From positions 1 to 44,044 of the forward strand of contig QZIK01000058.1 in assembly GCA_003599015.1 (NCBI GenBank): DNA of 44,044 bases, written 5' to 3'. Of this stretch, positions 16,511 to 26,600 are shown one piece after another (position 1 is the first letter of the stretch; each line of letters starts with the position of its first letter). Position numbers and translations under genes: made by a program. The DNA comes from Desulfobacteraceae bacterium (GTDB taxonomy: Bacteria; Desulfobacterota; DSM-4660; Desulfatiglandales; Desulfatiglandaceae). Under the pieces are notes generated by a model, which saw only the letters and a program-made list of their open reading frames with translations, had not been told where the DNA came from and ran no database searches.

Positions 16511-18274
16511 ATGAAGGGAGAACGAATAATAAACCGTCAGACCTGGACCAGCCTGATCTCAAGTGTTAGGCAACTTACCTCATCCAAAGAAGTGGGCCGA
16601 AAGGCCAGATGGCTTTTCACACTACTCATTCTCTTCTTGCTTGGAATAAACGCCCTAAACGTGCTCAACAGTTATGTCGGTAGAGATTTTATGACTGCAA
16701 TTGAAAACAGAAATCGCACCGAGTTCATAAGGATGGCTCTTCTCTACATAGGCGTATTTGGAGCCTCCACTTTAGTGGCGGTAATACACAGGTATACTGA
16801 GGAATATCTGGGACTGGTATGGAGGGAGTGGGCAAGCCGTCAATGCATATATAATTACGCAAGCAACAGGGTCTACTATCGCCTTAAGACCAAGGGAGAT
16901 ATTGCTAATCCTGACCAGCGAATAGCCGATGATATTCGAACCTTCAGCACAACAACCCTATCTTTTATCCTTATGCTCCTCAATGGAACAATAACAGTAA
17001 TTGCCTTTTCAGGTGTACTCTGGTCAATAAGTCCCAGATTGTTTGTTATTTCAGTTCTGTATGCTTTTGCGGGTACCCTTTTTACTTTTCTCCTTGGCCG
17101 GCCCCTTGTCCGCCTTAACTATGATCAGTTGGACAAAGAAGCAAATTTTCGCTCATCTCTAATCTACCTGCGGGGCAATGCCGAATCAGTAGCCATATCG
17201 AGGAGGGAGGGGCATCTTGTAAAGCTCAATCTGGACAATCTCAAAACTCTTGTTACTAATTTCCGTAGAATAATTGCCGTTAATCGCAATCTAAATTTCT
17301 TTACTACAGGGTATAACTGGATGATCCAGATTATTCCTGCTTTAGTTATAGCTCCAATTTTTATTAGAGGTGAAGTCCAATTTGGAGTAATTACGCAATC
17401 AGCCATAGCCTTTACCCACCTTTTGGGAGCCTTCTCCCTTATAGTAACCCAATTTCAATCCATCTCCTCCTATACGGCGGTTTTGGCAAGGGTTGCATCC
17501 TTACTGGGGGCCGGGGAAAGAGAAAAGACGGAGGTAATGGCAAACAAAGCAGTTTGCATTGATAATAATCGCATCGCCTACCAGGGGATAACACTTCATT
17601 CACCTCGAAGCGGGCGAGACCTAATCAAAAATCTTCATTTCGAAATTCCTCATGGGACCTATGTTCTTGTCAAAAGTCAGGATGAGAGCGCAAGAACCGC
17701 TCTTTTTTATGGCACTGCAGGCCTATGGGAAGCAAGTGAAGGAACCATATGCAGACCGTCGCTTGAAAGGGTACTTTTCCTATCTGAACTTCCGTATCTG
17801 CCGCCGGGCACGCTTCGCGAGCTTTTCCTCAGACCATGGCCAGAGAGAGAGCCTGACGAGTTGTTTCTTAAAGGCATAACGGTTCCTGAGGAACGCATAA
17901 TGGAGGTAATGAGGCAACTTGAGATAGATTCGCTGGTAAAGCGCTTTGGGGGACTGGACAACAGGCAGCACTGGGAAAACAATCTGCTTCTTGAAGACCA
18001 GCAGCTTCTTGCGGTTGGGCGCATCCTGGTTGCAGAGCCAAGGTTTCTAGTAATGGATAAACCCAGCACTACCCTTGAACCAAAGAGACTCGACAGGGTG
18101 CTTGCTTTGCTCAGGGAACATTCCATAAGCTATGTCACCCTTGAGGATGCCGCGAATACTACAAGCCTTGAAAACTATCACCTTATACTGGAACTTAAAG
18201 AAGGAGGGACATGGATCTCAAAGCGTGTTAAAGCCGGACGCGTAGTGGCTGACGTAAGATTGGTAGCCCCATGA
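16511..18274 (+). CDS. SbmA/YddA-like ABC protein with degenerate ATPase domain
   Basis: Residues 1-345 are a six-helix transmembrane domain of the SbmA/BacA/YddA (ABCD-like) type ('NSYVGRDFMTAIENRN', 'HRYTEEYLGLVWREW'). Residues 355-587 align over their whole length with an ABC ATPase domain, but every catalytic motif is altered. The Walker A region reads 'VKSQDESARTAL', with no P-loop glycines and Arg395 where the Lys should be. The Q-loop glutamine is lost ('FLSELPYLP'). The signature is 'LLLEDQQL' instead of LSxGEQQR. After Walker B Asp516 the catalytic Glu is Lys517, and the switch His is absent ('VTLEDA'). The frame is intact, so this looks like a retained pseudo-ATPase rather than a decayed gene. 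SbmA itself works without an ATPase domain, so transport by ion gradient is conceivable. Confidence 0.82.
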   Translation: MKGERIINRQTWTSLISSVRQLTSSKEVGRKARWLFTLLILFLLGINALNVLNSYVGRDFMTAIENRNRTEFIRMALLYIGVFGASTLVAVIHRYTEEYLGLVWREWASRQCIYNYASNRVYYRLKTKGDIANPDQRIADDIRTFSTTTLSFILMLLNGTITVIAFSGVLWSISPRLFVISVLYAFAGTLFTFLLGRPLVRLNYDQLDKEANFRSSLIYLRGNAESVAISRREGHLVKLNLDNLKTLVTNFRRIIAVNRNLNFFTTGYNWMIQIIPALVIAPIFIRGEVQFGVITQSAIAFTHLLGAFSLIVTQFQSISSYTAVLARVASLLGAGEREKTEVMANKAVCIDNNRIAYQGITLHSPRSGRDLIKNLHFEIPHGTYVLVKSQDESARTALFYGTAGLWEASEGTICRPSLERVLFLSELPYLPPGTLRELFLRPWPEREPDELFLKGITVPEERIMEVMRQLEIDSLVKRFGGLDNRQHWENNLLLEDQQLLAVGRILVAEPRFLVMDKPSTTLEPKRLDRVLALLREHSISYVTLEDAANTTSLENYHLILELKEGGTWISKRVKAGRVVADVRLVAP

Positions 18275-18390
18275 TTAAAGATTCATGATTAAACAAATGA
18301 TGTCTATTCTTATAAGCTTAAACATAATAGACAAAATTAAAGAACTTGATCAGCTTTCCATAAAATCCCATCAAGCAATTAAGAGTTGAG

Positions 18391-21300
18391 ATGCAAGAAA
18401 CAATACTGGATGATTTTGAAGACCCCTCCAAATGGACTCCCTTCTCTTCAGGAAAAGCAAAGGTGCGGATTGCCCGGGACCAAGGCCTGAGGGGCGGGGC
18501 CATGCGTCTTGATTATGATTTTAATGGCGGAGGAGGTTTTGTGGTTGCCCGTAGGGCTTTCTTTATAATAATTCCAGAAGCCTATTCATTCCGGCTTCAT
18601 ATCAGAGGTGAAGCCCCTTCAAACATATTTGAGTTCAAGCTTATAGATTCTTCCAACCGAAATGTTTGGCGCTACAGGATTGAAGATTTTCTATTTCCAG
18701 TTCATTGGGCGCCCTTACTAATAGACGGTAAAGAAATCGCCTTCGCCTGGGGGCCCCTGGGAGGGGGACCTCCACGGAATATAGAGGCCATTGAAATCGT
18801 GATAGCTGCCGGTTCAGGGGGCTGCGGTTCAGTTTGGTTTGACGATCTGGTCATGCGGGACAATACCTATCGAAGGATTCCTGAGGTAACAGCCTCAAGC
18901 ACTATGGCAGGACTCAGCCCCCAGTGCGTTCTTGACTTAACTGACGGACGTAGTTGGATAAGTGAGCATTCCGACAAACAGCAATGGCTTATGCTGGACT
19001 TCAAGGAAGATAGGGAGTACGGTGGTATTGTTATTCATTGGGAAAAAAATCTGGAGGCGCAGAGCTTTAAGCTGGCGATTTCATCTGATTCATTGGAATG
19101 GAAAACGCTTTTTGAATCAAGGCACCGCCCCGATGAGAAAACTTACCTTTATCTTCCCGAAACCGTGTCCAGATATATCAGGCTGGAACTTGAAAGAAGT
19201 TCGGAAGGAAGAGGATTAGGGATAGCAGCCATCCGGATAATGCCCCATGATTTTTCGAGGACAATTAACCACTTCTTTCATCATGTAGCCGCTGATAAAA
19301 GACCCGGCCTCTACCCCAAGTATCTCTTGGGACGTCAGACCTACTGGACTACCGTTGGGACTGGATATGGCGATGGGACTGCCCTTTTTAATGAGGAAGG
19401 AGTGATTGAGGCCTCCAAAGGATCGTTTTCAATTGTCCCTTTTCTATATGTTTCGAATCGGCTTATTACCTGGGCTGATGCAATCATTGACCAGGATATT
19501 AAAGACGGTTACCTCCCCATACCCCTAGCCAGATGGAAAACAGAAGGCATAACCATGGAAATAGAGGCGTTTGCCGGCTACCATGAAAGAAGAACTTTTG
19601 TATTGATAAGATACAGGATCGCCAACATGAATTCAGAGCCAAGGGAGATCTCTCTTTTTGCCTGCATCATGCCATTCCAGGTCACACCAACATGGCAGCA
19701 GTGGCGTTCATTTGGGGGAGCAACTGAAGTCCGGGAGATCCTGTGCAAAGATAAAAGAGTATTTGTCAATGGATATGAAGTCTTGAAAGCCATTTCCCCT
19801 CATGATGGCTTCGGTGCTTCTGTTTTTGAAGAAGGAGGTATCACTAGACATATCAAGTCAGGCGGACTTCCAGAGAGCAGCCATATAAGCGATAAGTTCG
19901 GATATGCCTCCGGAGCACTGCGCTTTAATCTGGAACTGACTCCTGGCTCAAGCCGGGATGTATTTATCGCCCTTCCATTCAACCATCTGGAGAAGAACAA
20001 TGACGAAAGGACTTTAAAAGAGGATATGAATCATGAACCCTCAGCCTCGGAGCTTTACTATGAAGCCTTGAGGCATTGGATGAACATCCTGGACAGAATC
20101 TCGTTCCTTGTTCCCCATTGCCAGGAGGCTTACGTTAAAGCCATGAAGACTTCGGCAGCTTATATTATGATAAACAGGTCAGGTCCCGCTCTCCACCCGG
20201 GTCCGCGTCGCTATTCAAGAGCATGGATAAGGGATGGAGTAGTGATGGGCACAGCTCTTCTGCGAATAGGTTTGAGCGAACCTATCAAGGAGTTTCTTCG
20301 ATGGTACAGCTCGTTCCAGGCGCATGATGGACAACTGCCAGACTGCGCCGACGAGGACGGAATAGAGTGGCTCCCTGAATTCGATGCATATGGACAATTC
20401 CTACATGGAATCACTGAATATTTCAGATTTACAAAGGACGTAGACTTTGTCTCGGAGATGTGGCATGCCACGGAAAAAACTTTAACCTACCTGGAAGGGC
20501 TTAGGAAAAGACGCCTCACTGATGAGTTTTTGCAATCTGAAAAAAGAGCCCTTTACGGGATTCTCCCAGAATCCATGAGCCATGAAGGCTACATGGCAAA
20601 CCCGGTGCATTCCTACTGGGACGATTTTTGGGCGCTGCGGGGCATGAGAGATGCCGCATTCCTCGCTGCCGCCCTTGGGAAGAAAGATGAATCATCAAGG
20701 ATTTTGGACGTTGCCGAGGCATTACGCAAGGACCTTAAAGCGTCCCTGGAGAAAACTATCTCTGACAGAGGGATTGATTACATACCCGGATCAGCGGAAC
20801 TTGGGGACTTTGACCCTGCGGCTTCTTCGATCGGGATCACCCTTCTGGATGGATTGGATGTTCTGCCTGTCAAGGCAGTCCGGCAGACATTTGACATCTA
20901 TTTTGACGGGTTCAGAAAAAGGTCTGCGAATGCTATACAAAGGGAAAACTACAGTGCCTATGAAATAAGAATTATCGGCGCCCTCATTATGCTTGGAAAA
21001 AGAGAAGAGGCTCACGAACTCACAAAGTTCATGTTGAAAGACAGGCGCATTCCAGCCTGGAATCAATGGCCTGAGATATCCTGGAAAGACCCGAAAGCAC
21101 CTGCATTTATTGGCGATCTCCCCCACTGCTGGATAAGCGCCGAATACATCAACTCAGTACGGATAATGTTTGCTTACGAAAGGTGCTCTGATGATTCCCT
21201 GGTGCTGGCCGCTGGTGTTCCTTCCGAATGGATTAAAAACGGTGCTGAAGCAGGGGTCAAGGGTCTTCCAACCTGCTATGGAGAATTATCTTATACCATA

Positions 21301-21495
21301 AATGAAAAAGAACCTGGGACCATACAAATTCTGATACAGGGAAACCTGACACCTCCCGCAGGCGGGATAATCATAAAGCCTCCTCTTTCGCGTGAGATTA
21401 ACAAGGCTTGGATCAACGGTAAGCCTGAAACAGAGTTCACCCATGATTCAGTAAGATGCGGAGTTTGCCCTGCCGAGATATTGCTTAACTGCTGA
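18391..21495 (+). CDS. large discoidin-domain, six-hairpin glycosidase-like protein
   Basis: The 1034-residue product appears to have a beta-sandwich N-terminal module (1-165, 'ILDDFEDPSKWTPF' as in carbohydrate-binding modules), an F5/8-type (discoidin) module (about 170-290, 'SRYIRLELERS'), a beta-sandwich spacer (about 300-560), and a helical (alpha/alpha)6 region (about 575-960) with 'AWIRDGVVMGTALLR' and 'WDDFWALRGMRDA', as in glucoamylase-like enzymes. A glycoside hydrolase or phosphorylase role is likely; the substrate cannot be read. There is no signal peptide, and an in-frame stop lies shortly upstream, so the enzyme appears cytoplasmic. A GH94-like protein is encoded 2.2 kb further on the opposite strand and may share its substrate. 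Confidence 0.72.
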   Translation: MQETILDDFEDPSKWTPFSSGKAKVRIARDQGLRGGAMRLDYDFNGGGGFVVARRAFFIIIPEAYSFRLHIRGEAPSNIFEFKLIDSSNRNVWRYRIEDFLFPVHWAPLLIDGKEIAFAWGPLGGGPPRNIEAIEIVIAAGSGGCGSVWFDDLVMRDNTYRRIPEVTASSTMAGLSPQCVLDLTDGRSWISEHSDKQQWLMLDFKEDREYGGIVIHWEKNLEAQSFKLAISSDSLEWKTLFESRHRPDEKTYLYLPETVSRYIRLELERSSEGRGLGIAAIRIMPHDFSRTINHFFHHVAADKRPGLYPKYLLGRQTYWTTVGTGYGDGTALFNEEGVIEASKGSFSIVPFLYVSNRLITWADAIIDQDIKDGYLPIPLARWKTEGITMEIEAFAGYHERRTFVLIRYRIANMNSEPREISLFACIMPFQVTPTWQQWRSFGGATEVREILCKDKRVFVNGYEVLKAISPHDGFGASVFEEGGITRHIKSGGLPESSHISDKFGYASGALRFNLELTPGSSRDVFIALPFNHLEKNNDERTLKEDMNHEPSASELYYEALRHWMNILDRISFLVPHCQEAYVKAMKTSAAYIMINRSGPALHPGPRRYSRAWIRDGVVMGTALLRIGLSEPIKEFLRWYSSFQAHDGQLPDCADEDGIEWLPEFDAYGQFLHGITEYFRFTKDVDFVSEMWHATEKTLTYLEGLRKRRLTDEFLQSEKRALYGILPESMSHEGYMANPVHSYWDDFWALRGMRDAAFLAAALGKKDESSRILDVAEALRKDLKASLEKTISDRGIDYIPGSAELGDFDPAASSIGITLLDGLDVLPVKAVRQTFDIYFDGFRKRSANAIQRENYSAYEIRIIGALIMLGKREEAHELTKFMLKDRRIPAWNQWPEISWKDPKAPAFIGDLPHCWISAEYINSVRIMFAYERCSDDSLVLAAGVPSEWIKNGAEAGVKGLPTCYGELSYTINEKEPGTIQILIQGNLTPPAGGIIIKPPLSREINKAWINGKPETEFTHDSVRCGVCPAEILLNC

Positions 21496-21610
21496 TATCT
21501 TTTCAGGCATGGGATGGGCAACCTTTTGGCCCAGACCTATTGACACACAAGGCACCATGCTTTTATCCTTCCTGACAGCTCCACAAAAACCTGAGGAAGA
21601 GGGGAACAAT

Positions 21611-22390
21611 ATGAGTTATAAGACTATCTTAATTGATATAAGTGATGATAACGTTGGAAAAATTATATTAAATCGTCCCGACCATTTAAATACCTTTAAT
21701 ACCCACATGGCAAAGGAGCTGCTCCATGCACTCATGGCCCTGGATGATGAAAATAAAGTACGCGTCATTGTAATTGCCGGAAGCGGAAAGGCATTTTGCG
21801 CAGGGATAGATGTCAATGAACTTTTTGGTAAGTCAACACAGGAGTACCGCAATTGGATTGAATTAATGGAATCCCCTCTTGTGGCAATAAGCCAGATGAA
21901 AAAACCCGTCATAGCACAGGTCCACGGAGTTGCAGCTGCAAATGGCGCAGGTCTGGTGGCTGCATGCGATCTGGCAGTTGCCGCCGAAAACGCAAGGCTT
22001 GGACTTACAGCCATAAACGTGGGACTCAACTGCATTGGACCGGTGGTGCCTCTTTCTCGATCTTTAGGAAGAAAGAGGGCTCTCGAGCTTCTTCTTTACG
22101 GAGACCTTATAAGTGCATCCAAGGCTCTTGAAATAGGAATGATCAATAAGGTGTGCACAATGGATATACTTGAGAAGGAAACCCATGAATGGGCGGCATC
22201 TCTGGCGAAAAAAAGTCCCATAGCGGTTCAGATAGCTAAGAGATCCTTTTATTCAGCCGAAGACATGGGATACCAAAAGGCGTTTGAATACATGAACGAG
22301 GCCTTCGCTCGTCTGTGCAGCACCGATGACGCCAAAGAGGGAGTGACGGCATTTCTGGAAAAAAGAGACCCATACTGGAAGGAAAAATAG
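21611..22390 (+). CDS. enoyl-CoA hydratase/isomerase (crotonase) family protein, non-canonical active site
   Basis: The 259-residue protein starts at 21611 (MSYKTI..., GAGGGG upstream); the track start at 21509 adds an unlikely leader. The crotonase fold is clear from 'AGSGKAFCAGIDVNEL' (oxyanion hole), 'NGAGLVAACDLAVA' and 'ALELLLYGDLISA'. The two glutamates that hydrate enoyl-CoA in classical hydratases are both missing: GGGCE becomes NGAGL, and the FGxPE position becomes 'LGLTA'. The segment pattern recalls ECHDC3-like crotonases, whose reaction is poorly defined. A simple hydratase name should therefore be avoided. It sits between a glycosidase-like gene and a cell-wall carboxypeptidase gene, with no obvious shared pathway. 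Confidence 0.85.
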   Translation: MSYKTILIDISDDNVGKIILNRPDHLNTFNTHMAKELLHALMALDDENKVRVIVIAGSGKAFCAGIDVNELFGKSTQEYRNWIELMESPLVAISQMKKPVIAQVHGVAAANGAGLVAACDLAVAAENARLGLTAINVGLNCIGPVVPLSRSLGRKRALELLLYGDLISASKALEIGMINKVCTMDILEKETHEWAASLAKKSPIAVQIAKRSFYSAEDMGYQKAFEYMNEAFARLCSTDDAKEGVTAFLEKRDPYWKEK

Positions 22391-22429
22391 TAGCCGGGCC
22401 CACCTTAAATCAGCAAGAGGAAAGTTGCC

Positions 22430-23656
22430 ATGAAATCAATAAAGATCTGGTTGATTGTTTTGACTTTACTGCCGTTTCTTTTCTCCCCTTTGTGGGCCCA
22501 AGACACAAAAGGCAAAAAAGATACAAAAAGGATTCATTCAAAGGCAGCCTCAAAAACAACTGCCTCACAGCAAAGGCAGATTGCCGGTCCTGCCGGCATT
22601 GAAAAAGACACACAGACCTTCAAGGCCTTCATTGTGGTTGAAGCCGAAAGCGGCATGGTAATTGAGGGGGAAAAAGTCCATGAAAAATGGCCTATTGCAA
22701 GCATTACGAAACTTATGCTTGCAGCAATTGTAATGGAGAGACTTGAAAACGGGCACATAAAGCTCGATGACAAGATTACCGTATCGCAGGAGGCATCTTC
22801 AATGGGCGGCAGCCAGGTCTATCTCAAACCTGGCGAGGTTTTTTCCCTGGATGAACTAATGAAGGCGGTTATGGTGGCATCTGCTAATGATGCAGCCTAC
22901 GCGGTAGCTGAATTTGTTGCGGGCACAAGAAATGCCTTCGTGGATCTCATGAATGAGAAGGCCCAGAAACTTAATATGGCTGATACTCAATTTTTCAGCC
23001 CCCACGGTCTGCCTCCCTCTAAAGATCAGCAACCTGACGTTTCATCCCCTTTTGACCTCTCCATACTGGCAAGGGAACTTGTCAAACGTCCGCAGATATT
23101 AGCGTGGACATCCCTTAAAACAGAACCTTTCAGGGATGGAACTCTAATCATGAGGAACCACAATAACCTTATGCAGCGTTTTTCAGGAATGGATGGCCTT
23201 AAAACAGGGTTCTACCGTGAGGCCGGATACAGCATTGCTGCCACAGCAAAAAGAGAGGACATGCGCCTCATAGCCGTAGTCATGGGGAGCCCAACGGCAA
23301 AGGTTCGCGATGGCATTGTCAATGAAAAACTGAAAAGGGCTTTTGCTCAGTATCAGATGGTAAGGGTAGTTAAAAAAGGAGATACCGTAGAAAAGGAAAT
23401 CGCCCTTCCCGAAGGCATCCAGAAGAGCATCAGGCCGGTTGCAGCCGCAGATTTTTCGTACCCCATCCCGAAAGATAAGAAAAAGATGCTCACCAAAGCC
23501 ATTGATCTGCCCGACAAAATCAAAGGCGAGATTAAACAGGGACAGGTTCTGGGGACAATAACTGTTCGATTCAACAATGAAGTCGTATCCAGGGTTGACC
23601 TGATATCCCCCTCATCAGTGGCTAGGCGGGGATTTATTTCCAGAATACTTGAATGA
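22430..23656 (+). CDS. dacA: D-alanyl-D-alanine carboxypeptidase (PBP5/DacA family)
   Basis: A signal peptide (residues 1-23, ending 'LWAQ') precedes a serine-type penicillin-binding domain with all three active-site motifs: SxxK as 'SITK', SxN as 'SAN', and KTG in 'DGLKTGFYREAG'. A C-terminal beta domain (about 305-400, 'VEKEIALPEG') is typical of PBP5-like enzymes, which trim the terminal D-Ala from peptidoglycan pentapeptides in the periplasm. The basic linker after the signal peptide ('KGKKDTKRIHSK') is longer than usual. There is no obvious C-terminal amphipathic anchor, although 'RRGFISRILE' could be a short one. The start has GAGGAA 7 nt upstream. It converges on the GH94-like gene. 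Confidence 0.93.
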   Translation: MKSIKIWLIVLTLLPFLFSPLWAQDTKGKKDTKRIHSKAASKTTASQQRQIAGPAGIEKDTQTFKAFIVVEAESGMVIEGEKVHEKWPIASITKLMLAAIVMERLENGHIKLDDKITVSQEASSMGGSQVYLKPGEVFSLDELMKAVMVASANDAAYAVAEFVAGTRNAFVDLMNEKAQKLNMADTQFFSPHGLPPSKDQQPDVSSPFDLSILARELVKRPQILAWTSLKTEPFRDGTLIMRNHNNLMQRFSGMDGLKTGFYREAGYSIAATAKREDMRLIAVVMGSPTAKVRDGIVNEKLKRAFAQYQMVRVVKKGDTVEKEIALPEGIQKSIRPVAAADFSYPIPKDKKKMLTKAIDLPDKIKGEIKQGQVLGTITVRFNNEVVSRVDLISPSSVARRGFISRILE

Positions 23657-23697
23657 TAAAGGTCCCGGATGAGCCAGGCGCACTCTGGGATCCTTTA
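23657..23697. terminator. candidate bidirectional terminator between convergent genes
   Basis: TAAAGG-TCCCGGA pairs with TCTGGGA-T-CCTTTA: 13 pairs with one bulged base and one G-U, around a 14-nt loop. It fills the 38-bp gap between dacA and the GH94-like gene and overlaps the latter's stop codon. AT-rich flanks on both sides would give weak U tracts. Confidence 0.45.
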
Positions 23698-26600
23698 TTC
23701 AATAAATACTTCAATCTTAATTGTCGGCTTTTCTCCCCTGCTACGCAGATCGGCAAATTTGATCTCCGCCGCACCTGTTCTGTAAGGGTTACTCCTCCTC
23801 TCGAACGGTATCTCCCTGCCTTCGATTTTTATCATTTTGGTCCCTGAACCCTTTTTTTCGATTCTGTATGTCAGTCCCAAGCGCAAACCTTCAACCTCAA
23901 TCTCTGCCATCATTCCGTCCAGGAATTTTGGGATGACGGGGTCAAAAAGAAGCTCAGATTTCTCCCTTCGAACTCCCAGAAAACATTGCACTACAATCCG
24001 TGTCCAGATACCAGGGCCGCTTGAGTAGATCCTCCAGCCTCCGTCCAGAGGGATCTCACCGCTCCTGACCTTACTGTAATTTTCAATGGCCTCATAACGA
24101 TCTAAAAACGCAGCATCAGAGCTTGAGTAATAACAATTACTCTGTCTCCTTGTCGCCGTTGGAACTATATGCTGGATGCCAGCAGGATTGACCTGGCAAA
24201 GGGCATGAAAAAATCCCTCGGAATCTCCGTAATGTGCGAGGGCTTCTGCATAGCGCAGATGGGCATGTGTATACATTAAACCTATCTCCCGCCCAAAAAA
24301 AGAGGCGCTTTCAGCGCGCTGGAAATTCCTCATAACGCCCCCTCTGTAAACCATGGGCCTGTCAAAAAGCCTTGCACCGTCCACCCCGAGAAGGTTATCA
24401 CTTATCAGACGGAGATGCCTTTCCGCATCTTCCTCCGTCAGCAGATCGTTTATGACTGCATGTATCATCGGAAGCAGCCGGAAGGAAATACCGGTTGACT
24501 TATCTCTCGGGTGGAGAAGATAATCCACACATCCATCTTCTCGAAAATAGGCAAATCCTGCGATAGTACCATCAACAACCAGCAGACGGTTAAATTCCTC
24601 CCTGATCTTCTCTGTCTGACTGGCAAGCCCAGCCGAGCGATCAGCCATTTTCGCTACCCTGAGAGCACAGGCCAATGCCCTTAGTGTCTGATAGTGAAGA
24701 GTGACTGTCCAGGAACTGCACAGGCGTTCCCGCATAGCCGGATCGACTGGCTGCATTGAGTCGTTCCAATCTCCATGGCCGTAAGCCGCAAGGCTGGTAC
24801 CCGGAATCATTCTTGTAGAAATAACGGAAAGTGCGCGATCCATGTGAGTTAAAATATCTGCAGCTTCTGCCTTGAACTCCCCATCAGGATGAAAAAAAGG
24901 GACTTCTTCCCGCAGAATACCGCTGTCGCCTGACGCAATTATATAATTTGAAATGGCTATTAAAGGCCAAAAGACTATGTCTCCATGCGAGTCCGCTGCT
25001 CGAATATTGCGTTCGCGTTCAAAGAATGTGAACCACTGGGGCCAGTCGCCACCAGGGTTTTGTGCCTTGAAAACCCTTACCAGAATATCCCTCACAGGTT
25101 CAAATCTGCCAAGAGCCAGCAATAACTCCACCGGACCCTGGCAGATATCCCTGGTACCCCACCCACCCCCCGTATACTGCTCTGTTCCTCTCGGAGCAAG
25201 GTAGTGAATCAAAGCATTGTGTATGAACCAGGGCATTATTTCCCCCAGCCGCAAAGCAAGGCTTAGGTAGCGGCATTCCTCGGATGGTTGTATCTTTGGG
25301 TAACAATGCATTGGTAAACTTAGTGCTTCTGAAGACAGAGCGGCAATGTCGTCCTTATCTTCTTTTATCAGGTTGCCCCTCAGGACGAAACCGGCAGAAA
25401 GAGCCGGGGATGTTATTATGCATAGAAAAGGTTCATTTCCTGAGCGACCGTCCGGGTACAGCAGCTCATCTCCTCCCACTCTGTCTATTTTTGTATTTTG
25501 TAATGGCTCAATGGAAAACCCTCCCTGGGGAAACCTCCGCCCCAGTTCAGAGTCATGCACAGGGAACACAAACAGGCAGTCCCCGTCTCTGGTGTAATGG
25601 ACAGGGCCACGAATGATGCCGTCATCTCCGTTCAACGCCACATGATTTGAAATCAAAAACCGCGCAGGCACGCCTGAAAGTATGCAGATTGAAATCAATA
25701 TCTCGTGGCGTTCCTTAAGCGCTTCGCATCTGACCTCAAGAATACCCAAACTATGTTTGTATATCCACCTGCATGTATTAGGGGTCATCTCAAAAGCTGA
25801 AGGCACATCCAGCAGACACCAACCATCTGAAAGCTCAAGAAAGATCCTCTGACCATTGGATCTATAAACACTCAGGTAACTGTGAGCAGTGGACAAGAAA
25901 CGGTTGATACTCACATGACCCTGGGTAACCATTGAATTGAAAATACCGGCCATCCAGGTCGTGGTAGTAAGTGATTTCTCATCGGGGACCAACAGCATTC
26001 CAGTACGTAGTATGTTGGCATGAGGCCGCAGGATCGAGAGCTCTTTTGTTTTTAAGACAACATGGCGTTCAAAATCCATAAAGAAAGATAAAAGTCGGCC
26101 CTCGGATAACTCTTCATCAATCCTCTTACCGGGAAACAGATTGCTTATCTCGCTTTCGGTCAAATCAAGGGCATTCAATAAAGGGGCAACGCCAAAGAGG
26201 GTTTCTGACGGTTTAATCCAGGAGACTTCTGTTTTTTGTACTTCATAGGAGTCTTCGGGAAGTCTTAAGACCTTGTCCACATAGTCAAGATCGCTGATTG
26301 AAGTTGATCCCGGGTGATCCGGCTCGTACCACCCGAAAAAGCCGCAATTCATAGCCTCTCCAGCTTCAAGTCTTATTGGTGAATCCTGAATGGCCGCCAT
26401 CGAGTGTTCATGCTGAAGGCGATGGCCAGGCAGTCCGGTTTTATAAAATTTAGGCAAAAAACCTCGCCGGGTATCAAGTCCATGAACCTGAAGCGCATCG
26501 GTTGCGTAGCTTATGCCTTTATTAAGGCTTCCGATCATGGTCCACGGGTGTTTTCCGACCATGGGAAGGTTCTGACGGGAAAAAAGTACAGTGCCTGCGA

